Positions 11,401 through 24,086 of a stretch of 64,000 nt of DNA are shown here, in pieces (the stretch's first letter is position 1; each line of letters opens with the position of its first letter). The notes below the pieces were generated by a model, which saw only the letters and a list, made by a program, of their open reading frames with translations, ran no database searches and was not told where the DNA came from. The translations under genes were made by a program, and so were the position numbers. Origin of the DNA: Daphnia pulex (lineage: Eukaryota > Arthropoda > Branchiopoda > Diplostraca > Daphniidae); NCBI RefSeq assembly GCF_021134715.1, contig NC_060020.1:3596001-3660000 (forward strand), read 5' to 3'.

Positions 11401-14400
11401 TAGGAAAGGGTCCTTGAGGCCTAGGAGAGAATGGCTGCCCAGCTCGTATCATTTGCTGCTGTTGTTGCTGTTGTTGCTGTTGAAGTCGCAACTGCTGCTG
11501 ATGTTGCTGCATCATTCGGTAATGATTCTGCAGCTGCAAAAGTAACTGCTGCTGCTGCGGCGTGAGACTGTTTTGATTCTGCTGAAGGTACTGCAGCATT
11601 TGGAGCTGTTGCGACGTCAAGTAGAACGAAGGCAACGGCGGCCGAGGTCCGGCGACACCACCTTCGACTGGCACCTCCACTTTGAAGCGTTTGGTTTGGG
11701 ATGGCCCTTCGACGAATCCCGGCCCTCGAGGAAATACACCCTGACCGGCCGCTCCCCTCTGCTGCATCTGCTGCTGCCTCGAATTCATCTCGGCGGTGAT
11801 GGGCAAGTTCCAGGCGTCTTCAATGGAAGGCAATAATCGAGGCCTGTAGACACACACGGAAAGAGCATCAAACCAAAAGAGAGAGAAAAAAGGTTAGGTT
11901 AGAGAGGCGTTGCCACACAAAGAGGACCTATTTTTGTATAGTATGTATGTCAGAAATGTAGAGAGAAACTGACTTGTTGAAAGACGTAGGGGTTGGAGCG
12001 CCCTCCAGCTGCTGCTGCAGGAACTTTGTCCTCTGCAGCAAATTGGGGTGCACGGCTTTACCGTGATTCTTGCTAGCACTCCCTCGAGCAGCGTTAACGT
12101 AGCACGCTAGACCGTCTCGCGGTTGATTACTAGTCTCGTATAAAATACCTAGTACGAGCACAAAGAGAAAACAAAACAAAAAAATGGTTGATTATTCCGT
12201 GTTATCTTTTTGCTTTTTAAAAGTTGGGTTCGGTTTTACCCGAACGTCCGTCTTACCTAAGTTGGTCCAAGCGGCAGAGTGATTTTTATCTAGTTGAACA
12301 GCGCATATGTAGGCTTGCAATGCGTCCATAGGCTGGTTCTGCTGCTGATAAAGAACTCTGAAAGTAGGGGGAGACCAAAAAATAATAATAATAATAAATG
12401 AAATATAGTACACAGACACACAACACAATAAAAACTTTTGTGACTACTCCAGAGGGACATTGTAAATGAAAGTGTAAATGAATCCGCAAGGAGAGCTATC
12501 ATTTTTTTTTCTCCAAGAGAGAGGGGTGGGAGGGGGAAATGAAGAGGGTTCTAAAATTAATTTTTATGGCCAGAGACTCTTTGCATTGTAAAAATATAAA
12601 GGAAAAAAAAAAAACTGTTGCCAGGCGACCGAATAAAAAGCTCCGCCATGAAATTTACGGTTTTTCCGTCTTTTGACGAAATGATTCCGAGAATTAACCA
12701 ACAAAAAAGTTGCAAGTCTTACCCGATCGAGCACCAAGTGTCGGCATTGCCTTCGGTTTTATCTACCGAGTTGCGATACGCCAGAAAGGCTTCGTGAACC
12801 TTGCCGATGGAGGCGTAGCAACGACCGAGCAAGTAAAGGCTCTGCCCGGATTTGTGATCCGCCTCGATGGCCTGCTGCAAATACTGGATGGCCTGCAATT
12901 CGCGTTGATTCCTTTCTCCTAGCGACTCGACACAATGGTGCATCCAGCCTGGCAGACAAGACAAAGAGGTCATTAGCAGTCGCTCACGAATTGGTCGGAG
13001 GTCATTAAAAGTCCCAACAAGAAGGAGAGAGACAAGCAATTCTCTCGGTTCTCGTCATTTTCGTCATCATCATCGTCGTTGTCGTCGTCAAAGAAGTGAA
13101 ACGGAAACGAAACAATGCGTGCGGATAACTACGGCACGGCGCGGTGTATCGCTATTACCCAATTGTCGGTAGATGTCAGCTCGGACCAGCGGGGGCAGTT
13201 GTTTTTCCAGCAGCAGCTGTTCGTATTGTTCTTTCGCTGTTTTGATCCGGTTGGAGACCTCGTACAGGTGCGCGATGTGAAATCGGACTAGAGGGGGTGT
13301 GGAGAAACCGAACAAATTTCAAGAGAAAACATTTAATAAGTTTCTTTTTCTTCTACAGTAGTTGACGAAACTTTTCTCAAGAAAATTGAGACGAGTCCGT
13401 ATAGTTTCTTTCGTTGTCTCGTTTTTCTTACTTTCGTGTTGGCTGAGCGAACACGGAGCCGAATCGATCAAGGTAAGTTGGAAATGCTTCAGCGAAGACT
13501 CCAACTCTCCGGTCACCTTGAAAATCAAGCCTAGCCGCAAGTGTACTTCATTGGCTCGGCAAAAGACCGGGTCAATGTACAGGAGTTGCTGGAACGCTTT
13601 GATAGCCCTGTTGATGAAATGACGACAAAAAAACAAGAAGAACAGCATAAATAATTTGATTAAAATCCATTTTGGTGGTGCGGAACACGGAATCCTCCCA
13701 AAATAATAGCACACATTTCTGTCCTGAGGTCGAGTTACCACAAACCGGTAGCCAAAGAAGAACAAAAAATAGAAAAAGGAGGTAACTATACAATGCAATC
13801 AAGATTGGGTCTTTTATTCTTCCTGCTTCTACCCCGCATAATAGAGAAGAAGAAGAAGAAAAAGTTGGGGGCGGGCGTGAAATTCGAGCCGGTTTTCTTT
13901 AGCCGTGAAAGACGACAACGACTCGAGGAAAGAAAATAACAACAGCGACAAGAGGAATTTTGGAGGTCGCAGATAGATCTATTCCGCTTCTTTTTTTTCT
14001 CTCTTATCCCGGGCCATGTGACTCTCATCACGGCGGAAGAAGAAGAAGAAGACGACGGCGCCCGTTAAAAAGGGAACGATCTGGAACGAGAACCGACAGG
14101 AAGCGAACGGAAGGGGGTGGCTAGCGCTGACATAGCCAGGGCCGGATGTTCTCGAATTCTCTCTGTCGCCGCAAAACATAGGCGGCTCGAAAAACACATA
14201 CACAACCCACACACACACACAGAGGAGGAAGACAAAACTTTCTCCCGACAAGTTGAGGAGAAAAAACGAGTCACTCGACTCTCGTGAAATCGTCAAAACG
14301 GAGGTAATCCATTTGAAAAAAGAGAAATGGTTCAAGGAGCCAAGTTTGCTCGAGGGGGGGGGGGGATAAGGGTTGATTTATATCTGGGGGTTAGACATTT

Positions 14401-17400
14401 TCAGTCCGGGACTGCTAGATGGTGTTGGCGTGTTGGCAAGCACGCTGTCGTGCTGCTGCCCCGTCGTTGTTGTCTAGACCCGAATCACCGGGACTTGTGT
14501 ACGGTCGTCCTATCGATTTTTTCCCTTTCAATCCCCAGTCATTTTCTCCCCCTCTATCACGACGGGTTAGAAAAAGCCATCGAGGGTCGACAGCACAGCT
14601 AGCTAGCTAGTTCCATGTTGTGTTTCTGTTGGTGGTGGGGGCCCCGAAAGCGTGGGATCGTCCGGCCCATCATGAACGAACGCCAACCAACTCTGGTGAT
14701 CTATTGGCGAAAGGAATGAACACTGAGACTGGGGGGAGGAAGAATAAAAAGAGCCAGAAGGGGGGAGGTTGTAGTACAAGTATGGAAATAACTACTTAAA
14801 AAATAAAAAAGGAGAGAGCCGAAAATTCAATAGAAATGCTTCCCCCAATCGAAAACCGATGGAGGGTCGCCTCCTGCCCTACATAGAAACAACATAGAGA
14901 GGGGGTTCTCTCCGGCTATAGTCTTGGGTATTGATCGAAGCAACCATAGCCCCATAGGTTCAAGTGTGTGTGTGTGTGTGTGTTTTCAACGTAGAGAGAG
15001 AGAGGGGACGGGTCGACGAAGAAATAAGAAAAATCTAGAGCGGCATACCTGCCAACACTCTGGTTCTCAAACAAACACACGTCGATGAAAACAAAAAAGG
15101 AGAGAAAAGAAAAAAAAAGAAAAATTTGAAATTCTAGATGCGTATTATAAGCCGAGGGGACCGTCAATCGGTGGCATACGGTTGGCCTGCTGGATGGGGG
15201 AGACAGTTGTTGAATAGACAACACATCCATTCCACCCCATTCGGTTGTTTTGCTTCACTCTCCCCCCCCCCATCCCTATACCCATAGACACACACAAAGT
15301 TTTTTTTTCTCTCTTCGTCATTTTTCCATAGAGTAGACCGTAACGCCATTAAAAACATTACTGTGAAGAGAAGTTGGCCAGAAACTCTTTGTTGACAGAT
15401 TCGACCCAAAACACGGGAGAACTCCCCCCCAATCGTCGAAAAAATAATGTTTTACAATCCTCCGTCTATTCTCCGACTGTTGAAGAAGAAAACCAAAACC
15501 AGACAAACGTTTCAGAAAAAAAAGGAAAAAATATTCGATATAGAACGGGTTGTAATAAAACTTGTTCCGGTCAAAAAGAACGCTTGGAACAATCCATTTA
15601 TGGCGCAAAGGGTTCCCGTAACAGTTGGAATCGTGTTTTTAAAAGGGGGGATTTTTTTTTTACGACCATAACCTTTTTCTCTCTCTTCCACTGATCCTAT
15701 AGGAGCCTGCTGCTAGACGGCAGAGGAGAACTTGTAATCGGCACGGCGACAGAGAAACTGGTCAACGCACAGCAATCAACACTTTGTGTTTTTTCCTTCA
15801 AATCGTCTCTATCCCCTTTTGACTTGTTCCCACGCAGGAACAACGTTCACTGATTTCTCTTCGGACGTGACGATCACGACTAAAAGACGACGACGACTAC
15901 GTTTATGCTTTAAATACTCCGAAAATGCTTAATCTAATCAGTTTCTTTGTTTCTCTAACTATCTCCTGGAACCAGAGATTCGGTTCCCTCGTGTCGGAAG
16001 TTGCACAACGCGCCAGAACAGAAAAAAAGAAAAGAAACCGCAAACATTCCCGAGAAAAGGTGGGTGTACTAACGCCAGGGTGTACTTGCGTTATTTTTTT
16101 TTTTTCCCGTAGAGTTATCACGTAAAATGATACAAGCCGGCTTCTTGTGTAACACGGGGTCTTCCAAATCATTTCAGCTCTCTCACGCAAGAGGCGCCCA
16201 CAAGAAGAAGAAGAATTCGAAGGAAAAGAAAAGAGGCCGCTGACTTCTTCGGGTTTTGGCTTAACAGAGGAAAATTCTTTCGTTCTAACCGTTGGTTGGG
16301 AGGCTTTTTTAAACACGCCGCCCGAGGGTCGGGATGAATTCGGTGGGAAACGCTGAATGAGATAAGAGACTAACACACACACACGCACTGACTGTCAGAC
16401 CGTGAGGTCCAGCCCACCACCTCACGACCACGAGGTATCGGTCAAGTTGATTGAATGACGTCACAAAGACGACAGGAGAAAATAGAGACGCAGGAATGTT
16501 TCACGAACGGACGAGGCTCAAAGAAGAGAGAGGAAAAAAACAAAACAAAAGAATTATAAAGATTAGATAGTTAATACGACGAGGGGGGAAAAATGTTTAA
16601 ACGGTCCTTTTCAACCCCCCTGTTTTGTCTATTGCTCCTTCCAGAGTTAACTAATTATACTTGGAAATATCGTGAGGCAGGTGAGCGATGGCCAGAAACC
16701 CCGTGAAGTTCAGCCCTCCTTGAATCTACCAGCCGAAAGATAAAGCGGAGGAAAGTTTCTTGGCTGTTGGCGAGGGGGGCAGTTTCTCGTGATAGTTGTA
16801 TTTTTATTTTGAAAATTACTTTTTGTCCAGGGAACTTGCATACAAGATTTTTTTGTTCAGGGTAAAAAAAAAGGCCCAAGCCCGTAGGCGAACTGTGTGC
16901 GTAGGAGCAAAAGAGATGCCCATTGAACGCACCAAGTGGAAGAGAGAGAGAGAGGGGAGTCGAATGCCTTCAGCTCGGCCTGGAAATTGGGAATATGGGG
17001 CCTATGGGCTCTCTTTTTATTTCTTTCCCTCTATGTGTGTGTGTGTGTGTGTTAAGACGGGTCCGTTCGGGTTCGTTGTCCTGGCTGTCTTGCCTGCTGC
17101 TCCTCTCCTACTTCTACACACACACACACACGGAGAATAAGGGAGGAGACGCCCACAGTCAAAGTGGAACAAAAGCCAGAATTTTTTGTGTTTCCTTCCA
17201 AAGAAGGATAAGAAAAACAAAATAGACCGATTCAAGTTTTGTTTTCTAGCTCAAGAAGACAAGAAAAAAAAAACGTAAGGTTAATCGTATTCCACGGGTC
17301 ATAAACAAACAAGGTTTACGCTTGGAATGAGTGAGAGAAAACAACAACCTTCACTTAGAGCCTAGGGGGAGAACTAAACTATAAATCCTGAGTGATGATG

Positions 17401-19198
17401 ATGATGATGGTAAGTTGGGAATAGCTCAACTGACCTTCTATTTTTTCCGTTTTCACGTGGATCGCCAACGTCCCTCAATTCCGTCAAATGAAGGAAAAAT
17501 AAACAAATAAAACAGCCTCACTCTGCCCAGCGTAGTAAAAAAAACACGCTCACGCAAATAACACATACAGTCACACTACTACGACTGGCGCGGGGCTAGG
17601 CCAGCTCGTTCACTCACTCACACATACACACACGCACCCTCCACAAAACCAGCAGAACCGCTCTCCAGCTCCGAACACTCGCTCAGACCAAGCACGACTC
17701 AGCCCAAGCCAACGGTATCTTGTAGCCTCATGGCCGATTCCCCCCTCCCATATACAGAGAGAGAGTGGAGGGGGGGGGGAGGTGGGTTCAAAACGCGCTA
17801 GAGAGAAAAATAAAGAGGCCTCAACCGTAGAATGGATTAAAAGGAAGGTACGGTGTACCCTGCAGTACACATCCGCCGAGGGAAAAAGAAACGCAGGAGC
17901 GAGAACAGCCGCTTTTAAACGACGTCGACGGCGCCTATAGTTTTGGATTGCCTCCCCCTCCTTCTTTTTTCAACCAGCAATTCAAAGAGGTGGTGGTGGA
18001 GGGGTGAGAAAGTAGGGTATAGGGTGGTGAGGGAGGGAAGGACGCCGCGGCTGCTGCTGCTGCTTTTTTTTTTTTTATCTTCAAGGGTCGAGGACAAAGA
18101 GGTTTTCTACCGAGCAGCCTCAGGCACAATATATTCTACCCCTACAATATCGTGACGGGCTAAAAATGAGCACTGCAGAACCATCTAGCGACGGCCGGAA
18201 GTGAGTAGACAACCTTGGTGTTAGGAACTATCACGACTACTCTTGGAACACGGTGCCACTCTCTGCAGGTGAAACATTGACCCACCCGCCAGCGCTGATA
18301 GTACCTATTCAAAACAGCCTTGAGGACATACAGATGAGCAAGGGGAGGGAGGAGGAGGCAAAATAAACAACTACAACGAGAGAAGTTTAAATAACTTTCG
18401 AGGAGGAGGTGGCTCCTCAATGATAGTCTCTAGATTGTTGATTCTTGTCACGTTCACGAAACCGCCACGCTTTCTGTGAGGCAGAATCGTAACTAATATC
18501 GGCGTGACCGCGTGAAACTGTTGAGGAGGGATAGGTACACTGCACCCAAGCACCCGTACAACTGTTTGAATATTTTACTAACTATGATGCTCTATACTCA
18601 CCAATTGAAAGAATTAAAGTGGAAGTAAACGAGTCCTAGGCCATAAAGATAGTTGGTATCTCTCCAGTGGTCAGCTCTTAGAGAGCGGAATTTCTGGTAG
18701 GCTGACATTGCTGCATGGAAATGAAAAGTTGGCATACAGAGAATTACAATGCAGTAATTGAACAAAATAAACCTTTTGGGTAGTCTTCAATGAGAATGTT
18801 AAAATGGCCCAATTTGCAGTAGGTTTTTGGATCAATATTGATTCCCTTCTCTGGGCTATCTGATTCATTTTTTAGCTGTTGGTGAGCTTGACTCAGCATC
18901 CGTTCCAAATACTGAATTGCCTATAATTCATCATAGTTGAGATTTTTCAATTACAAAGAATATGAACTTAATCTTACAAACCTTCACTACTAAAACTTTC
19001 TTTGCAGCATGTTCAGGATTGTTGAGTTGCAGGAAACCATACTGACGGCTGAAACAAAGTAACGGTGTGAAAAAAACAACACAGATTTTTTTAATACAAT
19101 GCAATATACCTATCAAGTTCTGATAAAATTTGAAGCTCCTGTGGAGTCAAGTTGATATCTACAGTATCTTTATCTTGTTGCGTTTGTGTCATCTTCAT
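8484..19198 (-). CDS. Utx: Histone H3K27 demethylase UTX (KDM6), TPR + JmjC
   Basis: Nineteen exons in transcript order: 19198-19110, 19048-18982, 18920-18773, 18710-18602, 13607-13432, 13287-13159, 12948-12723, 12357-12257, 12148-11974, 11843-11219, 11142-10878, 10801-10652, 10554-10324, 10232-10027, 9953-9502, 9414-9296, 9205-8995, 8917-8623, 8555-8484. They join in frame to 1,281 residues. The N-terminal TPRs match animal UTX (for example [35 protein letters not shown]). A Gln-rich linker covers about 407-615. The JmjC domain carries the iron ligands His1013 and Glu1015 (GHQENNNF) and His1093 (CIHWVQ), followed by a Cys-rich zinc-binding region. It removes methyl groups from H3K27 using Fe(II) and 2-oxoglutarate, within COMPASS-type complexes. 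Met at 19192 is an alternative start. Confidence 0.95.
13608..18601. other. UTX intron 4 (about 5 kb), rich in simple repeats
   Basis: The only large intron of UTX, splitting a codon between HFNSFNW and AIKAFQQ. It contains (GT)n at 14964-14982 and 17034-17052, (CA)n at 17116-17131, (GAT)n near 17393-17409, G and C homopolymers (14355-14364, 15261-15270) and many purine or pyrimidine runs. No coding region on either strand was supported. Such a long intron near the 5' end could hold enhancers or an internal promoter, but none was identified. Confidence 0.6.
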
Positions 19199-20525
19199 TG
19201 ACAACCTCGAAATCGGGCAAGGGTAATTCAATCCAAATTTTCAAAACGAAACGCCTATCGTTAGCGTCGATCGGTGAGCAAATGAGCTACAACTTGAAGA
19301 AAAGTTCTTCGATTTTTATCCACAAAATATTAACTCCTTTCCATCAGATAAAAACTTTTGGCATCAATCTTGATTTAAAACACAAAAATATCATCATAGT
19401 TTTTATAAAAAGTTATTATTTTTTTTTGCAATGACAGCCAAAACAGACACAAGCCTAATGCAGGGTTGCCTCTGTATAAAGTGTAAAAGTGTAATTTCTA
19501 AAATTGAACATCCTTATTCATTTAGGATTTGTTTGGTGCATTCGTTCAAACTGGATAGTTAATTTTTTAAATGGAAGTACTATTTTTTTATTGGGTATAG
19601 GTTATATTTCTTGATAATTTAAGATGCTGTGGCACTTGTGGAGTTGTGGGTGGTTGTGGCCTTGTATGTATGCTGCATGATATGGGAATTTGAGATATTC
19701 TAATTTCTAATTTCCGACGGGTTATCGTTTCAAATGCCTTTTTGCTCGTGCGGCTTGATTATAAATCTAATTAAAAGTATAATTATCTTAGATGTACATG
19801 TATAATCTTGCCTAACTATAAGGTGTTGAGAAATGAGAAGTGATGGATATGTAGTTATGTATACTTGTTTTTTGTACCCTAGTTCGGGCGAGCTCCCGGC
19901 TCCGGGAATAAGTCTCATCCGGCCGTATGATCTTTCGTTGACCTTGCGAATATTAGAAATGCGAAATGCCTATTTTTAAGCAATAGAGACTGCTTTCTTA
20001 TCGTCTTTAACATCTACCAGGGTTTTAATTTCAGATGTTTTGCAAGGAAACTTAGCAACATTTTGGAAGTCCATGGCCTTATTAACCTGGCCACAGATAA
20101 AGACCACGTCGTCTTTATCTATGACCTGGCCTTATGGGAGTTATGGCCATGGATGGACATTTTGTAAAATAAAAATAACACTAGAAATGGATCGGGGATT
20201 CGGGGTTATAGATGTATTTAAAATATTTATAAACTTATTCTGGTTATATTAGCACTATGTTAGCACTCTGGCTGGCATGCAGCTGAATGGAGCTGGTTAG
20301 CAACGCAGTTTGTAATCCATGTTTAATGTGGTTAGAAGTTGCTTCTAATTCAAATGGCGCGAGAAAACCCACCCCCCGCTTTATTTTCACCCGAGGCCGA
20401 GACAACAAAGTCAACAACTACGTGAACTGAATCACTGTTTGCTCTTTTAGAGTGTAAAAAGTAAAAACATTGTATTTTGTTGGGTTTTAATACTTATTTT
20501 TCTATAAGAAATTACTGAGCTTACA
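19199..20525. promoter_or_regulatory. Divergent intergenic region UTX / SLBP
   Basis: About 1.3 kb between the divergent starts of UTX (minus) and SLBP (plus), which must hold both promoters. Apart from a nested inverted repeat at 20071-20152, no element was recognised. The last 200 bp before SLBP include a C-rich stretch (ACCCACCCCCCGC) and no good TATA box. Confidence 0.45.
20071..20152. repeat. Nested inverted repeat upstream of SLBP
   Basis: Inner perfect 10-bp stem AGATAAAGAC (20095-20104) with GTCTTTATCT (20111-20120) around the 6-nt loop CACGTC, and outer arms CCATGGCC (20071-20078) and GGCCATGG (20145-20152). CCTGGCC repeats lie between them. Function unknown. Confidence 0.6.
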
Positions 20526-21348
20526 ATGAGTCCAAGAAAAGCTGTTAAAACAGAAAAAAATTCTGATGGTGAAGAAACTGTGTCTGAAAAGACTCATCCT
20601 AGCACTCGTATGCTACGAAAACGCGAATGGGATTCTGCCAGGTATAAATGCTTGCTCATTAAATAAATTATCAGTTCCTGAAGAAACTAACCATATTTAT
20701 TTTTTGTGGCTAAAGCATTATAAGTCCAGAGAGGGGTCCAGCTCAGAGGAAAGAAATCAAACGAGAAAACATGCAATTGAAGCGCTCTCTGACAACTTCT
20801 TATGCCCAAACAGAAAAGAAAAATTTGATTAAGACAGAAAAACAGTCATCTTCTGCTTTGGCGGAGTTAAAAACTGCAGTCAAAGATGAGAAAACTGAGG
20901 TTGAGGTTGAAGACACAAGTGACAGGAGCTCAACTATTTCCTCCAATGGTGAAGTTGAAGAAGATCCCCTAGTTCTGTCTCGAAGACAGAAACAAATTGA
21001 TTATGGGAAGAATACCATTGCCTATGACAATTATCTCAAAACTGTACCCAAGTCAGTATTTTAAAGTTACATGTGCAAATCCAAACATTTCATACTAAAC
21101 TTACAGAAATTTTCCATAGAAATAAAAGAACCAAGGAACACCCCCAAACCCCTAACAAGTACAAAAAGTACAGCCGAAGGGGCTGGGATGGATCCATTAA
21201 AGTGTGGAGGAAAATGTTGCATGTCTTTGACACATCTGATGCCAGTAACCCAAAGGAGAAAGAAAATGCAGCTGCTGCAGATAAAGATGTCGAAGACGTC
21301 CTTGATTACCTCCCTTTCGACCTAATCGACGACGACGTTGTTTTATAA
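20526..21348 (+). CDS. Slbp: Histone RNA hairpin-binding protein (SLBP)
   Basis: Exons 20526-20641, 20716-21051 and 21120-21348 give 226 residues. The RNA-binding domain (about residues 129-188) is unmistakable: [19 protein letters not shown], then the [20 protein letters not shown] block, with the TPNK motif whose Thr (about 161) is phosphorylated in known SLBPs. SLBP binds the 3' stem-loop of replication-dependent histone mRNAs and controls their processing, translation and decay. The N-terminal half is polar and low complexity with Lys/Glu-rich stretches. The C-terminus is acidic ([17 protein letters not shown]), as in insect SLBPs, where this tail is needed for histone pre-mRNA processing. 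It is divergent to UTX and convergent with the next gene. Confidence 0.93.
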
Positions 21349-21597
21349 ACATGTTGTCTACACTCTTCATCATCGAATTTTATGTGAAATCTTGCGCCCG
21401 TTTATATTGCACTATTAAGAGTGACAAGCAGGTCTTAGTGTTAATTACTTTTGACAACTTCTTTTTTTTTTTTCTTAAGTTCGGCTGCCTAAAGAGCCTC
21501 TAATTCTTCGATAATTTTGTTCAACGATCTTCACCGTCTGTACCGTGAAATATGCACCTAATTAAACATGTTCGTCATATGCATTAGCATGTACCAT

Positions 21598-22424
21598 TTA
21601 TTTGTTACTTGTTTTCAGGTCTAATAGCATTGAGATCATTTTTGAATTGTCTTCCTCCATTCGTTTCTCTAGGCGGCCAAGTCGTTCCTCAATTCTGGCC
21701 ATCATGCGTTCTTCCATCTCCTTAATTTTCTTGTCTATTATCATCTCGATACTGTCAACATTTTTCCCATCTTGATTGAATCCTTGCATTATTGAGGACA
21801 GCAAATGATTAGCGCCAGCAGATTGCCCCGAGAGAGATCGCATTGAAGGGGTAGCTTCCACCGTCACTGCAGAGATCCCATACACCCATACAGTTGTTGC
21901 TTCCTTTAGTTTGCAAAACTAAATAAGATGGGGGATATTTAAAATGGATTCAGACAACCTGGCAACCATAGTGTGAAATAGGAACAACCTTCAGAATTAT
22001 TTCTGACTGCATCTTCTTCAGATCTATTCTGCATTCATACAAAGAAGTGCCTTCTACTTCTTCCAGAAGTTCCCCTCTCACTGTCATCAGATATTCTTCA
22101 TACTGCCCATGTACTTCTATCATGGGAACCTTGAATTAATTAATTAATCAAAAGAATAATTTGGCAACAGATAAAAAGGAAGATAGATCTGGGCAATACC
22201 TCAGATAAAATTTGAAGGGCAGCAAATTTTCTGTTGTTTTTAAGAATAATTTTTAGTGTACAGGGGCCAGAGTCAGGATTCGATTGACTCATATTAAAGC
22301 AATTTTCAATACTAGTTTCCTCAGACAATTCAGACAATTGTTCCTTCCACAAAATTTTTGTTCGAACAGCATCAACATTTTCGATCTTCCAAGAGCAATC
22401 TATTGTCACTGCTTCGGGATTCAT
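21598..22424 (-). CDS. Unnamed conserved-looking protein with C-terminal coiled coil (possibly PAAT/C10orf88-like)
   Basis: Exons 22424-22200, 22129-21989 and 21918-21598 (all phase 0) give 228 residues. The N-terminal half looks like a beta-rich globular domain (CSWKIENVDAV, CTLKIILKNNRKFAALQILSE, SLYECRIDLKKM, ATTVWVYGISAVTVE). The C-terminal 60 residues form a charged coiled coil (IDKKIKEMEERMMARIEERLGRLEKRMEED). This layout is reminiscent of the metazoan ATPase PAAT (C10orf88), but I could not align it and the assignment is tentative. It is divergent to phosphoglycerate mutase, with 362 bp between the starts, and its 3' end faces SLBP at 249 bp. Confidence 0.7.
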
Positions 22425-22786
22425 TTCGGCCTGACGTAGGTGTGGTCTGTGTGGAATTCTATGAAAACGTTCTAATACAGAGAAAAAAAACCTGTTATTA
22501 CATAAATTAATATTTTTGTTACGAATTCCAACAAACTTTATTGAAAATTGAAGAAACCTTCAAAATTTGACGTCCAAAACTTGACGCGCGCGGTAAAGTC
22601 AATTGTTTTGCTGATAGATACCCCATCTGGGGAACACCCGACAAACTTGTTTTGTGGCTCGTTGAAGGTGACCCTGCCCTTCGTTCGTTCCCCACACCCG
22701 TTTCCTAGTTTATAACATCGGTCAATACCGGCATTGCTACCGTGACTTTGAAACTGAACGCTTGCATTCACTCCAATTTCAAGAAA
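22425..22786. promoter_or_regulatory. Short bidirectional promoter region (coiled-coil gene / PGAM)
   Basis: Only 362 bp separate the two divergent start codons. On the plus strand, TTTATAAC (TATA at about 22711) lies 76 bp before the PGAM start codon and is a possible TATA box. The region is otherwise unremarkable. Confidence 0.4.
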
Positions 22787-24086
22787 ATGGTTTACAAGAT
22801 TGTAATGATTCGCCACGGCGAAAGTTCCTGGAACAAGGAAAATCGTTTTTGTGGTTGGTTCGACGCTGATCTCAGTGAAAAAGGTAAATAATCACGTGAT
22901 TAGTTGATTACGTAAAATTAAAGTCTTAGAGCAGCATATAAAACGTCTAGGGTGGTGAAGGACAAGGTCACATCTACTTAATCTGTACTGTAACCCTTAC
23001 ATCAGTAGCCCTGATGATAAGATTAAACTGTTTAAATAATTGACAAGTAAAGCAGATTCTGAGATTTTTTCTCATAATTCAGATTTCATATCTTAAGATG
23101 GGTATTTGTTCTCAGCAATTTTAATAAATGATTACAATTTTCTTTAAGGGGTTCAAGAGGCTCATGCTGCTGGAAAAGCTTTGAAGGATGCTGGTTATCA
23201 ATTTGATGCTGCTCACACATCGGTGTTGAAAAGAGCCCAAATCACTCTGCAAACTGTCCTGGGAGAATTAGGTCAATCTGATATTCCTATTAATAAAACT
23301 TGGAGGCTCAATGAGCGTCATTATGGTGGACTCACTGGTCTTGACAAAGCTGAAACTGCTGCTAAGCATGGAGAAGCTCAGGTATTGTATTTAATCAAAT
23401 TTCCCAATAGTTTATTCGCTCAGCTGGTAGCTGTCAGCTGTATGTTCATTGTTGGTAAAATTGGCCAGTCATTTTCCAGTGTTAAAAAAAAAGTTTGAAT
23501 TAAAATAAACTGTTTTTCTAGTGGATTTTTTTAGTGCATGTGATATAGAACATAAATTAATATAACTTTATTTTTTTAATTTGTAGGTTCAAATTTGGAG
23601 GAGAAGTTTCGATGTTCCTCCTCCTCCTCTCGAGGAGTCGAGCGAATTTTACAAAATCATCATGGATGATCCCCGTTACGCAAATGGGCCAACCAAGGAA
23701 GAGTTTCCCATGTTCGAGTCCTTGAAGCTGACCATTGAACGAACTTTGCCGTACTGGAACGACGTGATTGTCCCCCAAATCAAAGAGGGCAAGCGAATTC
23801 TAATTGCAGCTCATGGAAACTCTCTCAGGGGCATCGTAAAGCACTTAGACAGTAAGACTAGCTGCAAATACGTTATCAATAATAAAATTATACGACTTTG
23901 TTGCTTTTTCCCTCTGTAGATATGTCCGAGGATGCTATCATGGGTCTCAATTTACCCACCGGAATTCCGTTTGTTTACGAGCTGGACGAAAATATGAAAC
24001 CTATCACATCCATGCAGTTTTTGGGCGACGAAGAAACCGTTCGTAAAGCTATGGAGGCCGTTGCCAATCAGGGAAAGGCTAAATAA
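22787..24086 (+). CDS. Pglym: Phosphoglycerate mutase, cofactor-dependent
   Basis: Exons 22787-22883, 23149-23381, 23587-23851 and 23920-24086 give 253 residues, the normal length for 2,3-bisphosphoglycerate-dependent PGAM. It interconverts 3- and 2-phosphoglycerate in cytosolic glycolysis. The catalytic His10 lies in the RHGESSWN motif, the second active-site His (about 186) in [16 protein letters not shown], and the family block [14 protein letters not shown] is intact. No lesion is seen. AATAAA overlaps the stop codon region (24082-24087). Confidence 0.96.

Noticed and set aside
14327-17235. Several 60-115-codon frames in UTX intron 4
   Set aside because: They coincide with GT/CA, purine and homopolymer tracts and show no homology, splice logic or codon pattern.
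20095-20120. Histone-type 3' stem-loop near SLBP
   Set aside because: The stem is 10 bp with a 6-nt loop and a different sequence from the conserved 6-bp/4-nt histone hairpin; no histone gene is present.
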